DNA of 64,000 nucleotides from Hymenobacter latericoloratus. GTDB lineage: Bacteria; Bacteroidota; Bacteroidia; Cytophagales; Hymenobacteraceae. The translations under genes were made by a program, and so were the position numbers. The stretch spans positions 620,001-684,000 of the forward strand of contig NZ_JACHNV010000001.1 in assembly GCF_014199535.1 (NCBI RefSeq), read 5' to 3'. A model generated the notes under the pieces. It was not told the origin of the DNA and ran no database searches. It saw only the letters and a program-made list of their open reading frames with translations. Shown one piece after another: positions 32,177 through 41,200 of this stretch (the stretch's first letter is position 1; each line of letters opens with the position of its first letter).

Positions 32177-33364
32177 TCACAGCTTCTCACACACCAGCAC
32201 CATCAGCCTGCCCTCCAAATTGGTGGTAGCGAACAGGTACAGGTCGCCGCCTTCGCGGATGCCGGTACGGTGGCGGAACTCGGCTACGGTGTCGGGAAAG
32301 TTACGGGTCGTGACGTGGGCGCGGGCTTCCGGGCCTAAGTGAGTGCGCAGGGCCTGACCATCGTATTTCTCTACGGCCCGGATGCGGAAAATACGGCCCG
32401 GAAACTCCGGTCGTAGCGTATCGGAGGTGTAAAGGTGGCTGTGCTGGTGCAGCTTTAGCATTTCGAAGGCCGTGCCCACGCTGCGAAAAGCCCCGGCTTT
32501 CAGCACCGCTACGTTGGGCTCATAAAGAAACTGCTGAGGCTCGGCGTAGCGGGCAATGGCGCGGGCCTCGCGGGCCCGGTTCAGGCGAAATTCCTGCTGC
32601 TGGCCGTTGCGCAGCAAATTCACGGTGAAACGCTCCGGGTCGATGGCCGGCTCGGGTCCCAGCTCATACAGCACCTCCTTGCATTCATTATCCACGGCCA
32701 CTACCCAGAGACGGCGCACATGCCGCAGCTCCTGAATAGCCTGCTCAATATCTAGCATGGGCGAGGTTTTCAGCAGTACGCTCCGGCCCTTTTGCAGCAG
32801 CAGCGGCATCAGGCGCAGCACGTCGGGCTCACAGTCCTGCAGGCGGAAAATCTTTTTGGCGGCAGTATCCCGGCGGGCCGGGTCGAGGTACAGCCAGTCA
32901 AAGGTACCGGGTGTATTGCGCAGAAAGTGCACCGCATCTTCGGTATGGCACTCCACGTTCCCGATGCCCAGCTGAGCCAGGTTGAAGCGTACCACCTCGG
33001 CCAGCGCCGCGTTGCGCTCCACGTAGTGCACCTCGGCTACCGTAGCCGCAAAGTGCGCCGAATCAACCCCGAAGCCCCCGGTCAGGTCGGCTAGGCGCTG
33101 GCCTTGCACCAGCGAAGCCTTAAATGCCGCCGTACGGGCCGAAGAGGCCTGCTCTACCGAGAGAGAAGGCGGAAACACCAGGTCCGGGTTGTCAGCCCAG
33201 GTGGGGAGTTTGGCGCGGGCCTTCTGGCGGGCCTGAATCTGACGCACCAGATCCGGGACGGGCAGGCCGGGGTAGCGGCGGGCTTGCAGGGCAAGCTGGG
33301 CGGGGTCGTCGTGCAGATGGTCGGCAACGTATTGCCGAGCCGCTGCCGGCAGCGGGTATTCCAT
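32177..33364 (-). CDS. Class I SAM-dependent methyltransferase with THUMP-like domain
   Basis: 395 residues. LADLTGGFGVDSAHFA is the SAM-binding motif I. VHYVERNAALAEVVRFN fits motif II, and DWLYLDPARRD holds the DPARR motif in the position of motif IV. A C-terminal domain (about 300-395; FRIRAVEKYDGQALRTHLGPEARAHV and TRNFPDTVAEFRHRTGI) resembles the THUMP-like domain of this Bacteroidota family. An RNA methyltransferase is the likely role, but the target is not known. Starts at ATG 33364. Convergent with mpg. Confidence 0.83.
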   Translation of the reverse strand: MEYPLPAAARQYVADHLHDDPAQLALQARRYPGLPVPDLVRQIQARQKARAKLPTWADNPDLVFPPSLSVEQASSARTAAFKASLVQGQRLADLTGGFGVDSAHFAATVAEVHYVERNAALAEVVRFNLAQLGIGNVECHTEDAVHFLRNTPGTFDWLYLDPARRDTAAKKIFRLQDCEPDVLRLMPLLLQKGRSVLLKTSPMLDIEQAIQELRHVRRLWVVAVDNECKEVLYELGPEPAIDPERFTVNLLRNGQQQEFRLNRAREARAIARYAEPQQFLYEPNVAVLKAGAFRSVGTAFEMLKLHQHSHLYTSDTLRPEFPGRIFRIRAVEKYDGQALRTHLGPEARAHVTTRNFPDTVAEFRHRTGIREGGDLYLFATTNLEGRLMVLVCEKL

Positions 33365-33503
33365 GTAGGATTCCTACGAAAATGCGACAGGCCCGGACGC
33401 GGTGCCGAGCCCACAAAAACAACAGATAGCCAAACGTAAGCAGGAATCTGGCAAGAGCCAGCAAACCGCCTTCGTGCGCGGGCAGTCAGAGACAGAAAAA
33501 GCC

Positions 33504-33555
33504 ATTCCGGTTACGGCCCGACTTCTGGGGTAGAAGCGCAGGCCGTAACCGGAAT
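33504..33555 (-). terminator. Hairpin terminator after the 206-residue protein gene
   Basis: A perfect 15-base-pair stem (33504-33518 ATTCCGGTTACGGCC with 33541-33555) has a 22-base loop. On the minus strand it follows the gene that ends at 33576. Confidence 0.78.
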
Positions 33556-33575
33556 GACAGGTAACGCGCGGAAGG

Positions 33576-34196
33576 TTAGCGCAGGTTCCAGGTGAAGGCC
33601 ACCAGCGGGTGCCCCGTGCGGCTGGCCGTGAGCCCCACGGCGCTGGGCCGCAGCTGCACGGCCCCGGTGCGGGCGGCCGGGTGGCCGGCGTTGTAGGCTT
33701 CCACGGCCCGCTGGAAGTGCGAATTGGTATTGCGCGAAATCAAGACGTTGCTCAGTAGGCTGGCCAGGGCAATGCCAGCGGCGGCTTTCTGGGTATTGTT
33801 GAAATACTGCTGTTTCTCATCCAGGGCCAGTACCTGCTGGCTGTACAGGCCCACGGCCCCCACAAACGTGAGGCGCTCGGCCAGGAACAGCCACTTCTGG
33901 CGGCGGTAGCGGTTCAGGTTATCCAGGGCTTCCTCGTTGCCGGCCAGGTAAGGCCGCAGCCGCTGCCCGAAAAAGCCGGCGCTCTGGTACTCCGCTTCGG
34001 TAGAGCCGTTACTGATGGTGAAGAAAAAGTTCTTTTGCACACCGTTCAGGCCCCGCTGCTGATCCTCGGGGCTGAGGCGAATAACGGTAGGAGCCTGCTG
34101 GGCGTGGGCACCTAGCGCCAGGCCGAAAGAACAGGAAGCAACAAGTATAGTGCGGCGCACAACGCTCGAAAATCGGGCAGAAATCAGTTGAAGCAT
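33576..34196 (-). CDS. Exported hypothetical protein
   Basis: 206 residues with a signal peptide (ILVASCSFGLALGAHAQ). The mature part has a helical middle (FGQRLRPYLAGNEEALDNLNRYRRQKW) and a hydrophobic stretch (AAAGIALASLLSNVLI) that may be a membrane or helical hairpin. The end (PLVAFTWNLR) is beta-like and finishes in an aromatic/charged segment, as do many outer membrane proteins of the phylum. No family recognised with confidence. Monocistronic, ended by the 33504 hairpin, and divergent from the DUF4397 lipoprotein. Confidence 0.7.
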   Translation of the reverse strand: MLQLISARFSSVVRRTILVASCSFGLALGAHAQQAPTVIRLSPEDQQRGLNGVQKNFFFTISNGSTEAEYQSAGFFGQRLRPYLAGNEEALDNLNRYRRQKWLFLAERLTFVGAVGLYSQQVLALDEKQQYFNNTQKAAAGIALASLLSNVLISRNTNSHFQRAVEAYNAGHPAARTGAVQLRPSAVGLTASRTGHPLVAFTWNLR

Positions 34197-34340
34197 GAGT
34201 ACAAATCTATACTACTATTCTTGAGTGTCCTAAGCGTTCTGACGAGAAAAAAGTGCAATTCGCCGAGGGAAATTTCTTCTGTTACTCAACAAAAGCGCAT
34301 AGCCCTTCGTTCTCACGGGCAATTCACCAAGCTCTGTGCT

Positions 34341-35087
34341 ATGAAAACCCTGACTTCCTTTCTGCGTCCCGCCATTCTGCTGGCTGCTTTGCCGGCCGCA
34401 TTGGCTTTCACGGCCTGCTCCGATGACGACGATGACAACGCGGCTACCCCTGACCAAGGCAATGTGCTGATTTCTCACGCCGCCGCCTCCGCTAACGTGC
34501 AGGTAACCGCCTTGGCCGATGATAAACAGGTAGGACAGCTGACCTACGGCCAGAGCAGTGGCTACGTGAAAGTAAACGCGGGCACGCCCACCCTGAAAAT
34601 CAACAACAGCGCCGGCCAGACGGCCGCCTCCCAGGCCGTTACCGTAGCCAAAGACCAGAACTACTCCGTGTTTGCCTACGCGCCTACTGCCACCACCGTG
34701 GGGCTGCTCTCCGTTTCCGACGACTTAACGGCGCCAGCCGCCGGGCAAGCCAAGGTACGGGTGGTGCACTTGGCTCTGGGCGCCCCGGCCACCGTAAAAC
34801 TCTCGCAGCAAACCGTAGCGGGGGCTACCGATGTACCGGGCGTGACGGCCGCATTCGGGGCGGCTTCCGCCTTTGTGTCCGTTCCAGCCAGCTCCTATAA
34901 TCTGCTGGTTACTACCGGTACCCCATCTACTACCGTGGTAGCCGTGGGCGACGGCACGGGAACGGGGTCAGCTACGGCCACCAAAAACTACGAAGCCGGT
35001 AAAATTTATACGGTGCTTGTGCGGGGTATTTCCTCCAGCATTGATCCGGCCCTGCAGCCCAAAGCGGTTGTCATTCAGCACAACTAG
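34341..35087 (+). CDS. DUF4397-domain lipoprotein
   Basis: 248 residues from ATG 34341; the open frame upstream to 34188 is not protein-like. The signal (LLAALPAALAFTAC) ends in a lipobox. The mature protein starts with an Asp run (DDDDDN). One DUF4397-like unit is visible (VLISHAAASANVQVTALADD and KVRVVHLALGAPATVKLSQQ show the repeated NVRVxHAS-type pattern), with YNLLVTTGTPSTTVV and AGKIYTVLVRG in the usual places. It is an outer-surface or periplasmic beta-sandwich protein of unknown function. A terminator follows at 35114. Confidence 0.85.
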   Translation: MKTLTSFLRPAILLAALPAALAFTACSDDDDDNAATPDQGNVLISHAAASANVQVTALADDKQVGQLTYGQSSGYVKVNAGTPTLKINNSAGQTAASQAVTVAKDQNYSVFAYAPTATTVGLLSVSDDLTAPAAGQAKVRVVHLALGAPATVKLSQQTVAGATDVPGVTAAFGAASAFVSVPASSYNLLVTTGTPSTTVVAVGDGTGTGSATATKNYEAGKIYTVLVRGISSSIDPALQPKAVVIQHN

Positions 35088-35113
35088 GCCAGTTAGCTGC
35101 ATTTTAGCACTTT

Positions 35114-35144
35114 ACCGCCCGCTCAGGCTGCCTGAGCGGGCGGT
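35114..35144 (+). terminator. Rho-independent terminator
   Basis: A 14-base-pair stem (35114-35127 with 35131-35144; ACCGCCCGCTCAGG) with a 3-base loop is followed by GTTGTTG. It ends the DUF4397 gene. Confidence 0.82.
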
Positions 35145-35198
35145 GTTGTTGATAAGGGGCTGTAAATCAGAGGTGGAGTAAAAGGATAACAAATCAAG

Positions 35199-35206
35199 TA
35201 TCTTTG
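35199..35206 (+). promoter_or_regulatory. -7 promoter box of ahcY
   Basis: TATCTTTG is an exact match to TAnnTTTG, 38 bases before the ahcY ATG. The predicted leader is about 30 bases, too short for a SAM or SAH riboswitch. Confidence 0.7.
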
Positions 35207-35243
35207 CGGTTGAAACGCGACAAAGCATCCAGTATTCTGCATC

Positions 35244-36563
35244 ATGGTTGATACCAAGACCACGGCCTACGTTCCGTACAAAGTAAAAGACATGTCTCTG
35301 GCCGAGTGGGGCCGGAAAGAAATACGCCTGGCCGAAGCCGAAATGCCCGGGCTGATGGCCCTGCGCGAGGAGTACGGCGCCAGCCAGCCCCTGAAGGGCG
35401 CGCGTATTGCCGGCTGCCTGCACATGACCATCCAAACGGCCGTGCTGATTGAAACCCTGAAGGAGCTGGGTGCCGACGTAACCTGGTCCTCGTGCAACAT
35501 CTTCTCGACCCAGGACCACGCCGCCGCTGCCATTGCTGCCGCCGGTATTCCGGTGTACGCCTGGAAGGGTATGAATGAGGAGGAGTTTAACTGGTGCATC
35601 GAGCAGACGTTGTTCTTCGGCGAGAAGCGCGAGCCCCTGAACATGATCCTCGATGACGGCGGCGACCTGACCAACATGGTGCTGAACCAGTACCCCGAGC
35701 TGGCCGCCGGTATCAAAGGCATTTCGGAAGAAACCACCACCGGCGTGCTGCGCCTGATTGAGCGCGTGAAGAACGGCACGCTGCCCATGCCCGCCTTCAA
35801 CATCAACGACTCGGTTACCAAATCGAAGTTCGATAACAAGTACGGCTGCAAAGAGTCGGCCGTGGATGCTATCCGCCGGGCTACCGACGTGATGATGGCC
35901 GGCAAGATTGCCGTAGTTGCTGGTTACGGCGACGTAGGAAAAGGTACCGCCGCTTCGCTGCGTGGGGCCGGCGCCCGCGTTATCGTGACGGAAATCGACC
36001 CCATCTGCGCCCTGCAGGCTGCCATGGACGGCTACGCGGTGAAGAAAATGGAAAACGCCATCAAGGAAGCCGACATCGTGGTAACCGCCACCGGCAACTG
36101 CGACATTATTACGGAAGAGCACTTCCGCGCCCTCAAAGACAAAGCCATCGTCTGCAACATCGGCCACTTCGATGATGAAATTGACATGGCCTGGCTGAAC
36201 AAAAACTACGGCCACACCAAAGACACGGTGAAGCCCCAGGTAGATCTGTACAACATCGAAGGCAAAGAGGTGATTATCCTCGCCGAAGGCCGCCTCGTGA
36301 ACCTGGGCTGCGCCACCGGCCACCCCTCGTTCGTGATGTCGAACTCGTTCACGAACCAGACCCTGGCCCAACTGGAGCTGTGGCAGCATGCTGACCAGTA
36401 CGAAAACAAGGTGTACACCCTGCCCAAGCACCTCGACGAGAAGGTAGCCCGCCTGCACCTCGCCAAAATTGGCGTAGAGCTGGACGAGCTGAAGCCCAAG
36501 CAGGCCGAGTACATCAACGTACCCGTAGAAGGCCCCTTCAAATCGGACCTGTACCGTTACTAG
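35244..36563 (+). CDS. ahcY: Adenosylhomocysteinase
   Basis: 439 residues, the standard size. The catalytic domain carries [15 protein letters not shown] and [10 protein letters not shown]. The NAD-binding Rossmann loop is [29 protein letters not shown] and [19 protein letters not shown] are signature blocks, and the protein ends in the family's characteristic Lys-x-Asp-x-Tyr-Arg-Tyr (KSDLYRY). It hydrolyses S-adenosylhomocysteine to adenosine and homocysteine in the methyl cycle. A single gene with its own promoter (35199) and a strong terminator (36584). Confidence 0.98.
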   Translation: MVDTKTTAYVPYKVKDMSLAEWGRKEIRLAEAEMPGLMALREEYGASQPLKGARIAGCLHMTIQTAVLIETLKELGADVTWSSCNIFSTQDHAAAAIAAAGIPVYAWKGMNEEEFNWCIEQTLFFGEKREPLNMILDDGGDLTNMVLNQYPELAAGIKGISEETTTGVLRLIERVKNGTLPMPAFNINDSVTKSKFDNKYGCKESAVDAIRRATDVMMAGKIAVVAGYGDVGKGTAASLRGAGARVIVTEIDPICALQAAMDGYAVKKMENAIKEADIVVTATGNCDIITEEHFRALKDKAIVCNIGHFDDEIDMAWLNKNYGHTKDTVKPQVDLYNIEGKEVIILAEGRLVNLGCATGHPSFVMSNSFTNQTLAQLELWQHADQYENKVYTLPKHLDEKVARLHLAKIGVELDELKPKQAEYINVPVEGPFKSDLYRY

Positions 36564-36583
36564 CCGGTCCTATCCCCGATACG

Positions 36584-36628
36584 CAACAAAACCCCCACCC
36601 GGCACGGCGCCGGGTGGGGGTTTTGTTG
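36584..36628. terminator. Bidirectional hairpin terminator
   Basis: A perfect 20-base-pair stem (36584-36603 with 36609-36628). On either strand it ends in a T-rich TTTTGTTG. It lies between convergent ahcY and the membrane-protein gene. Confidence 0.92.
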
Positions 36629-36643
36629 TGGGGTAAGTCGGAG

Positions 36644-37834
36644 TTATTCGGCCACGGTAAACCACGGCACGCCCAGTCGGCCGGGCATCTCGTAAATCCG
36701 GACCCGGGCGCCGGGCTGCACCTGCTGGTAGTACTCCTCGGATACGGCGACGTCTTCGGCTTGCCGGCGCGGGCCCCACGGCGTCACGTTCAGGTAGTAG
36801 GTAGTGGTTTTGCCGGAAGAGGAATGCTTGCGTAGCACCGTCGCCGTGTGGTGTTTGGCTGGGCCTTCATCGAAGACGCAATTAACCGCTACGGTTGCCG
36901 CGTAGCCGTAGAGCAACGCATAGAGTGCCACCTGTCCCAGAACACTGGCGCGGAGCTTGGGCTGCTGCAGAAACGGGCGGCTACCCAGGAGTAGCAGTAA
37001 CCCGAACAGTGCGGCCGCTCCGCCGGCCAGGGGCCAGAGAGCGTCGTAGTGCAACAACTCCAAATCCAGCAGTTCCCGCAGCAGCAGACCCAGCGCAGGC
37101 ATCAGCAGAGCAACCGACACGTTGGGGTAGGCGCTGTTTTTCTGCTCGTCGGGCCGGATGGTGCCGCGGTGCCAGAGGATAGCCAGCGCGGCCACGGCGG
37201 GCAGGGTGAGCCCGGCCGTAAAGGCCGCTTCGTAAAAGCGGGGTAGGAACAGCAGCCAGGCGCCGGTCAGCCAGCCCAGAGTGTTTAGCGCGCTTGCCAC
37301 CCGGCGCGTCTGGGTAAGGTTGGTTTCCCGCTCCTCAGTCGTGCGCCCGAAAGTATCGTCCAGCAGGATGGCCTCTTCTTCCTGCTGCTGCTCCTGCTCG
37401 TCGAGGTTGGGGTAGTGCTCCGCCAGCCACTGCTGAATTTCCTTGTAGCCTTCGCTCGTGTAGCCAACCTTTATTTTGGGGTAGGCCTTCGACGTGGGCA
37501 GAATATGGGTGTACTGCTGATCAGTGCGAAACCCCTTAATAGCTTCCAGCGGCAGCTCCTGGCGGTAGAGCGTGCCCGCGTAAACAAAAGCCGTATCCGT
37601 GATGATGTGGCGGCCCTTAGCAGTTTCGTAGAGACAATAGACGAAGAACAACCCGAACAGGCCCATGCCTACAGTAAACCCGATGCGCAAGGCGTTCCAG
37701 TCTCCGGACAGCATCCAGAACGGTGCCGACCAGAACAAGGCAATAAGCAGGGGACCAAACACGTAAATAAAAATGCGCCAGCCGCGGGCTGTGCCGTAGG
37801 AGCGGTGTACTGGCTGAATTTTGGTAGTTGTCAC
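36644..37834 (-). CDS. Integral membrane protein, hypothetical
   Basis: 396 residues from GTG 37834; a TTG at 37864 would add ten residues. Membrane segments lie near the N-terminus (IFIYVFGPLLIALFWSAPFW, IGFTVGMGLFGLFFVYCLY) and in the middle (LNTLGWLTGAWLLFLP, FTAGLTLPAVAALAIL, VSVALLMPALGLLL, LAGGAAALFGLLLLLG, GQVALYALLYGYAATVAV). A long charged loop (LDEQEQQQEEEAILLDDTF) separates the groups. The C-terminal 80 residues form a soluble beta-rich domain (TTTYYLNVTPWGPRR). No family recognised. Monocistronic. Confidence 0.68.
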   Translation of the reverse strand: MTTTKIQPVHRSYGTARGWRIFIYVFGPLLIALFWSAPFWMLSGDWNALRIGFTVGMGLFGLFFVYCLYETAKGRHIITDTAFVYAGTLYRQELPLEAIKGFRTDQQYTHILPTSKAYPKIKVGYTSEGYKEIQQWLAEHYPNLDEQEQQQEEEAILLDDTFGRTTEERETNLTQTRRVASALNTLGWLTGAWLLFLPRFYEAAFTAGLTLPAVAALAILWHRGTIRPDEQKNSAYPNVSVALLMPALGLLLRELLDLELLHYDALWPLAGGAAALFGLLLLLGSRPFLQQPKLRASVLGQVALYALLYGYAATVAVNCVFDEGPAKHHTATVLRKHSSSGKTTTYYLNVTPWGPRRQAEDVAVSEEYYQQVQPGARVRIYEMPGRLGVPWFTVAE

Positions 37835-37949
37835 GAATAGGACAATAAGGTTGAGTTTCCTCAAAAGTAGCAGTTGGCGCCACGTTCTACGCCCCAGAAA
37901 GCTTGCCCAGCGAAAAGAGGACCAGCGGCTTCTGAACTCCGCTAATACA

Positions 37950-37982
37950 AAGCGCCACCCCTGAAAAGCAGAGGTGGCGCTT
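37950..37982 (-). terminator. Hairpin terminator after the LLM pseudogene
   Basis: A 10-base-pair stem (37950-37959 AAGCGCCACC with 37973-37982). On the minus strand it lies downstream of the flavin oxidoreductase remnant. Confidence 0.65.
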
Positions 37983-38004
37983 GCCTGGCAATAGGCTAGG
38001 AGAA

Positions 38005-39048
38005 TTAAGCTGTCTGCGGAGCCAAGGCCCGCTGCACAGCCGGGGACACTACCTGCCCAAACAGCTCAGTAGAACGCAGTACGGCCTCGTGCGGCATGCC
38101 CTCCAACATCAGTTGGCCAATGAAGCGGGTGTTCTGGAACAGGCCGTGCAGGTGCACCAGCTTATCGGCAACTTCCTGGGGTGTGCCCACAAATAAGGGC
38201 CCTTCCGGGCCACAGAGGTAGTCGAACTGCTGGCGCGACATCGGGCGCCAGCCCCGCTCCCGGCCAATACGGTTCATCACCTAGGAGTAGGCCGGGAAAA
38301 ACTCATCGGCGGCCTGCTTCGAGGTGTCAGCCAAGTGGAAATGACAGTTCAGGCAGAGAGGTAGGGTAGCCGGGTCATGGCCGGCCTGCTGGGCCGAGCG
38401 GCGGTAGAGGTCGGCGAAGGGCACGTACTGAGCCGGCGCGCCACCCAGAATGGCAATGGTAAGCCCCAGTCCCAGGGAGCCCGCCCGCGCCGCCGAAGCC
38501 GGCGTGCCGCCTACGCCAATCCAGACGGGCAGGCGGGGCTGCAGCGGCCGCGGATAAACGCCCTTATTGGCAATAGCCGGCCGGTGGCGGCCCTGCCAGC
38601 TAACGACTTCCTGCTCATTAAGCTGCAGCAGCAGCCCCAGCTTCTCCGCGAACAGTGCGTCGTAGTCGCCGAGGTCTTGCCCAAACAGCGGAAACGATTC
38701 AATGAAAGAACCGCGGCCGGCAATGATTTCGGCCCGGCCGTTGGAAATCAAATCTAGGGTAGCAAAGTTCTGGAAGGTGCGCACCGGGTCGGTAGAGCTG
38801 AGCACTGTCACGGCGCTGGTGAGCCGCACCCGCTGGGTTACGGCCGCAATAGCGGCCAGCACCACTTCCGGCGCCGATACCACATAGTCGGCGCGGTGGT
38901 GCTCCCCAATGGATACCACATCGAGGCCGGCCTCATCGGCGCGGCGTCCCAGGGCTACTAGTTCCTGCAGGCGGTGGGCGGCCGCCGTGTCGCCGCCGGC
39001 TACGTGGGCGGGGGCTATTTCCCCGAATGAGCTAATGCCAAGTTCCAT
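38005..39048 (-). pseudogene. LLM-class flavin-dependent oxidoreductase split by an in-frame stop
   Basis: The two halves are one continuous frame. Residues 1-255 (39048-38284) run MELGISSFGEIAPAHV through the flavin region (VVSIGEHHRADYVVS, GRAEIIAGRGSF) to FFPAYS. A TAG stop (38283-38281) interrupts the frame. Translation then resumes as VMNRIGRERGWRPMSRQQF to the end at 38005. Members of this luciferase-like monooxygenase family (about 345 residues) continue without a break here, normally as AxVMNRIG or similar. No other defect is visible: no frameshift, normal codon use. Either the lesion is very recent, it is a sequencing error, or the stop is read through. A GTG directly after the stop could restart translation of a 91-residue tail. 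Confidence 0.85.
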
Positions 39049-39378
39049 AAGGAAGTAAAATCAGGTAGGTACATGAATTATGGTATAAAGCTACCAACCG
39101 GCTAGATGTTTTGATGCTTCCGGCTAGCGAAACACCTGCTTACAGCAGCTGCGGCTGCCGCACGCAGCCTGCAGCAGAGCTACAATCCCCGGGCCGTAAC
39201 CAAGCTAACGTGAATGGTTGCGCTGGCCATGAAGGGTAGGGGTAGCAGAGCCGGTGCCGTGGGGTAGGGAGTGCTGGGTGATATACGCAGATTTGCCGCC
39301 GCACTGATACTCTGCTGCTAATAGCTTCTGAGGGCGGCCGTTTCCGGGCGATATAAAATCCGGATATTTGCCCGTACT
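39049..39378. other. Divergent intergenic region, 330 bases
   Basis: Lies between the broken oxidoreductase (minus) and the glycosyltransferase cluster (plus). Short inverted matches occur around 39140-39180 (CAGCAGCTGCGGCTGC area), with no clear terminator. A near-consensus -7 box GATATTTG (39363-39370) stands 8 bases before the ATG at 39379. No small gene is supported. Confidence 0.45.
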
Positions 39379-40143
39379 ATGCCCACCGTCCCGCTTTCTG
39401 TCGTCATCATTACCTTCAACGAAGAGGCCAACATTGCCCGCTGCCTGGAGGCCGTGCGGGGGGTAGCCGACGAAGTGGTAGTAGTGGACAGTTTTTCCAC
39501 CGACCGCACCGCGGAAATTTGCCGGCAGTTGGGGGCGCGGGTGGTGCAGCATCCGTTTGAAGGCTACGTGCAGCAGAAGAACTTTGCCACAGCCCAGGCC
39601 CGGTACCACCACGTGCTGCAGCTGGATGCCGATGAAGTGCTGACTGAGGCGCTGCGCCACAGCATCCGGGAGGCCAAGCAGAACTGGCAGGGCGCCGGCT
39701 ATACCCTGGCCCGCCTCACCAACTACTGCGGCAGCTGGGTGCGCCACGGCGGCTGGTACCCCGACCGCAAGCTGCGCCTCTACGACCGGCGCCTGGGCCA
39801 GTGGACCGGCCTGCTCCTGCACGAGCGGTACGAGCTGCAGCCCAATCAGCCTACCCCCTTACCCCTGGCCGGCGACGCCCTGCATTACTCGTACGATTCG
39901 GTGGAGCAGCACGTAAGCCAGCTGAACCGCTTCACCAGCATTGCTGCCGATGAGCTCTGGCTACGGGGCAAGCGCCGCGTTTCCGTATTTCATCTGCTCC
40001 TGAAGCCGTGGTGGAAATTCACGCACGGCTACTTTTTCCGGTTGGGTTTTCTCGATGGATTCGCGGGCCTCAGCATTGCCGTTATTTCAGCCTGGGGGGT
40101 GTTTCTGAAGTTTGCCAAGCTGAAAACCAAAGCCGCCGCATGA
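39379..40143 (+). CDS. Glycosyltransferase family 2, WaaE/KdtX-like
   Basis: 254 residues. VVIITFNEEANIARCLEAV opens the GT-A fold. DEVVVVDSFSTDRTAEI binds the nucleotide, and LQLDADEVL contains the Asp-x-Asp metal motif. The region HGGWYPDRKLRLYDRRLGQW and the C-terminal LLLKPWWKFTHGYFFRLGFLDG, with a hydrophobic tail, are typical of LPS core glucosyltransferases of this type. It probably adds a sugar to the lipid A core or a similar acceptor at the inner membrane face. The stop overlaps the ATG of the next gene (ATGA). Confidence 0.9.
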   Translation: MPTVPLSVVIITFNEEANIARCLEAVRGVADEVVVVDSFSTDRTAEICRQLGARVVQHPFEGYVQQKNFATAQARYHHVLQLDADEVLTEALRHSIREAKQNWQGAGYTLARLTNYCGSWVRHGGWYPDRKLRLYDRRLGQWTGLLLHERYELQPNQPTPLPLAGDALHYSYDSVEQHVSQLNRFTSIAADELWLRGKRRVSVFHLLLKPWWKFTHGYFFRLGFLDGFAGLSIAVISAWGVFLKFAKLKTKAAA

Positions 40144-41183
40144 AAACCTTCCTGATTAGCCGCACCGATGCCATCGGGGACGTGGTCCTGACGCTGCCGG
40201 TGGCGGGGCGGTTGAAGCAGCTGTACCCGACATGTCGGGTAGTGCTTATCGGGCGTACCTATACCCACGCCGTAGCGTCCGCCTGTCCGTGGGTAGATGA
40301 CTTTCTCAACTTTGATGAGTTTCAGCAGCTGACGCCTACCCAGCAGGTAGCAGCCCTGCAAACCCAGCAGGCCGACGTCATTCTGCACGTATTCCCGAAC
40401 CAGCTACTGGCCTGGTCGGCTCGTCGGGCCGGCATTCCGGTTCGCATCGGCACCCGCAACCGGTGGTATCATTGGCTTACCTGCAACCGCCTGGTATCCC
40501 TGAGCCGGAAGAACTCCCCGCTGCACGAAGCCCAGCTGAACCTGCAGCTGCTCCGGCCGCTTACGACTACCCCGGAAGTGCTACCCCTACCAACAGTGGC
40601 AACCCTCACGCAGCTGGCCCCCACGGTGCCGTTGCGGCCGGCGCTGCGCGAGCTGCTGGCGACCCGCGCAGCCCGGCAACTCAACCTTATTTTGCACCCG
40701 CGCAGCCGCGGCAGCGCCCGGGAGTGGGGGTTGGGGCACTTTGGCACCCTGGCCCGGTTGCTGCACCAGGCCGGGCACCGTGTGTTCATCACGGGCACGG
40801 CGGCAGAGGGGGAGGAGTTGCGCGACTGGCTGCGGGAGCATGAGCAATTCATCACCGCCGACCTCACGGGTAAGCTCGACCTCCCGGAGTTCATTGCCTT
40901 TATTGGAGCGGCCGATGGGCTTGTGGCCGGCAGTACGGGGCCTCTGCACCTGGCGGCGGCCCTGGGCCGGCAGGCCCTCGGCCTGTACCCGCCCATCCGG
41001 CCCATGCATCCGGGCCGTTGGGCTCCGCTGGGGCCGCGCGCAAGCCTCCTGGTTTTTAACCGCCCCAATTGCGGGGAGTGCCGTACCCAGCCCGCCGCCT
41101 GCAGCTGCATTAAAGCCCTGGAGCCTGCGCAGGTAGTAGCACGTATGCAGGAGTGGATGCCGTTGCCATCTGCGGGTTTCTGA
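40140..41183 (+). CDS. Glycosyltransferase family 9 (LPS heptosyltransferase-like)
   Basis: 347 residues from ATG 40140, which overlaps the stop of the family-2 gene by four bases. The N-terminal LISRTDAIGDVVLTLPVAGRLKQLYP is the family signature. The C-terminal nucleotide-binding half has LILHPRSRGSAREWG, GHRVFITGTAAEGEEL and GLVAGSTGPLHLAAALG. A short Cys-rich tail (NCGECRTQPAACSC) sits near the end and may bind metal. The family transfers ADP-heptose or a related sugar to LPS core. It works with the family-2 enzyme and the ligase that follows. Confidence 0.9.
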   Translation: MKTFLISRTDAIGDVVLTLPVAGRLKQLYPTCRVVLIGRTYTHAVASACPWVDDFLNFDEFQQLTPTQQVAALQTQQADVILHVFPNQLLAWSARRAGIPVRIGTRNRWYHWLTCNRLVSLSRKNSPLHEAQLNLQLLRPLTTTPEVLPLPTVATLTQLAPTVPLRPALRELLATRAARQLNLILHPRSRGSAREWGLGHFGTLARLLHQAGHRVFITGTAAEGEELRDWLREHEQFITADLTGKLDLPEFIAFIGAADGLVAGSTGPLHLAAALGRQALGLYPPIRPMHPGRWAPLGPRASLLVFNRPNCGECRTQPAACSCIKALEPAQVVARMQEWMPLPSAGF

Positions 41184-41200
41184 ACTATTTGCCGCTTTCC

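Noticed and set aside
35207..35243. SAM or SAH riboswitch before ahcY
   Set aside because: The leader after the -7 box is only about 37 bases, too short, and no conserved core is present.
38005..38280. Separate 91-residue gene after the split oxidoreductase
   Set aside because: It is in the same frame as the larger part and its sequence is the C-terminal end of that family, so one broken gene is the simpler reading.
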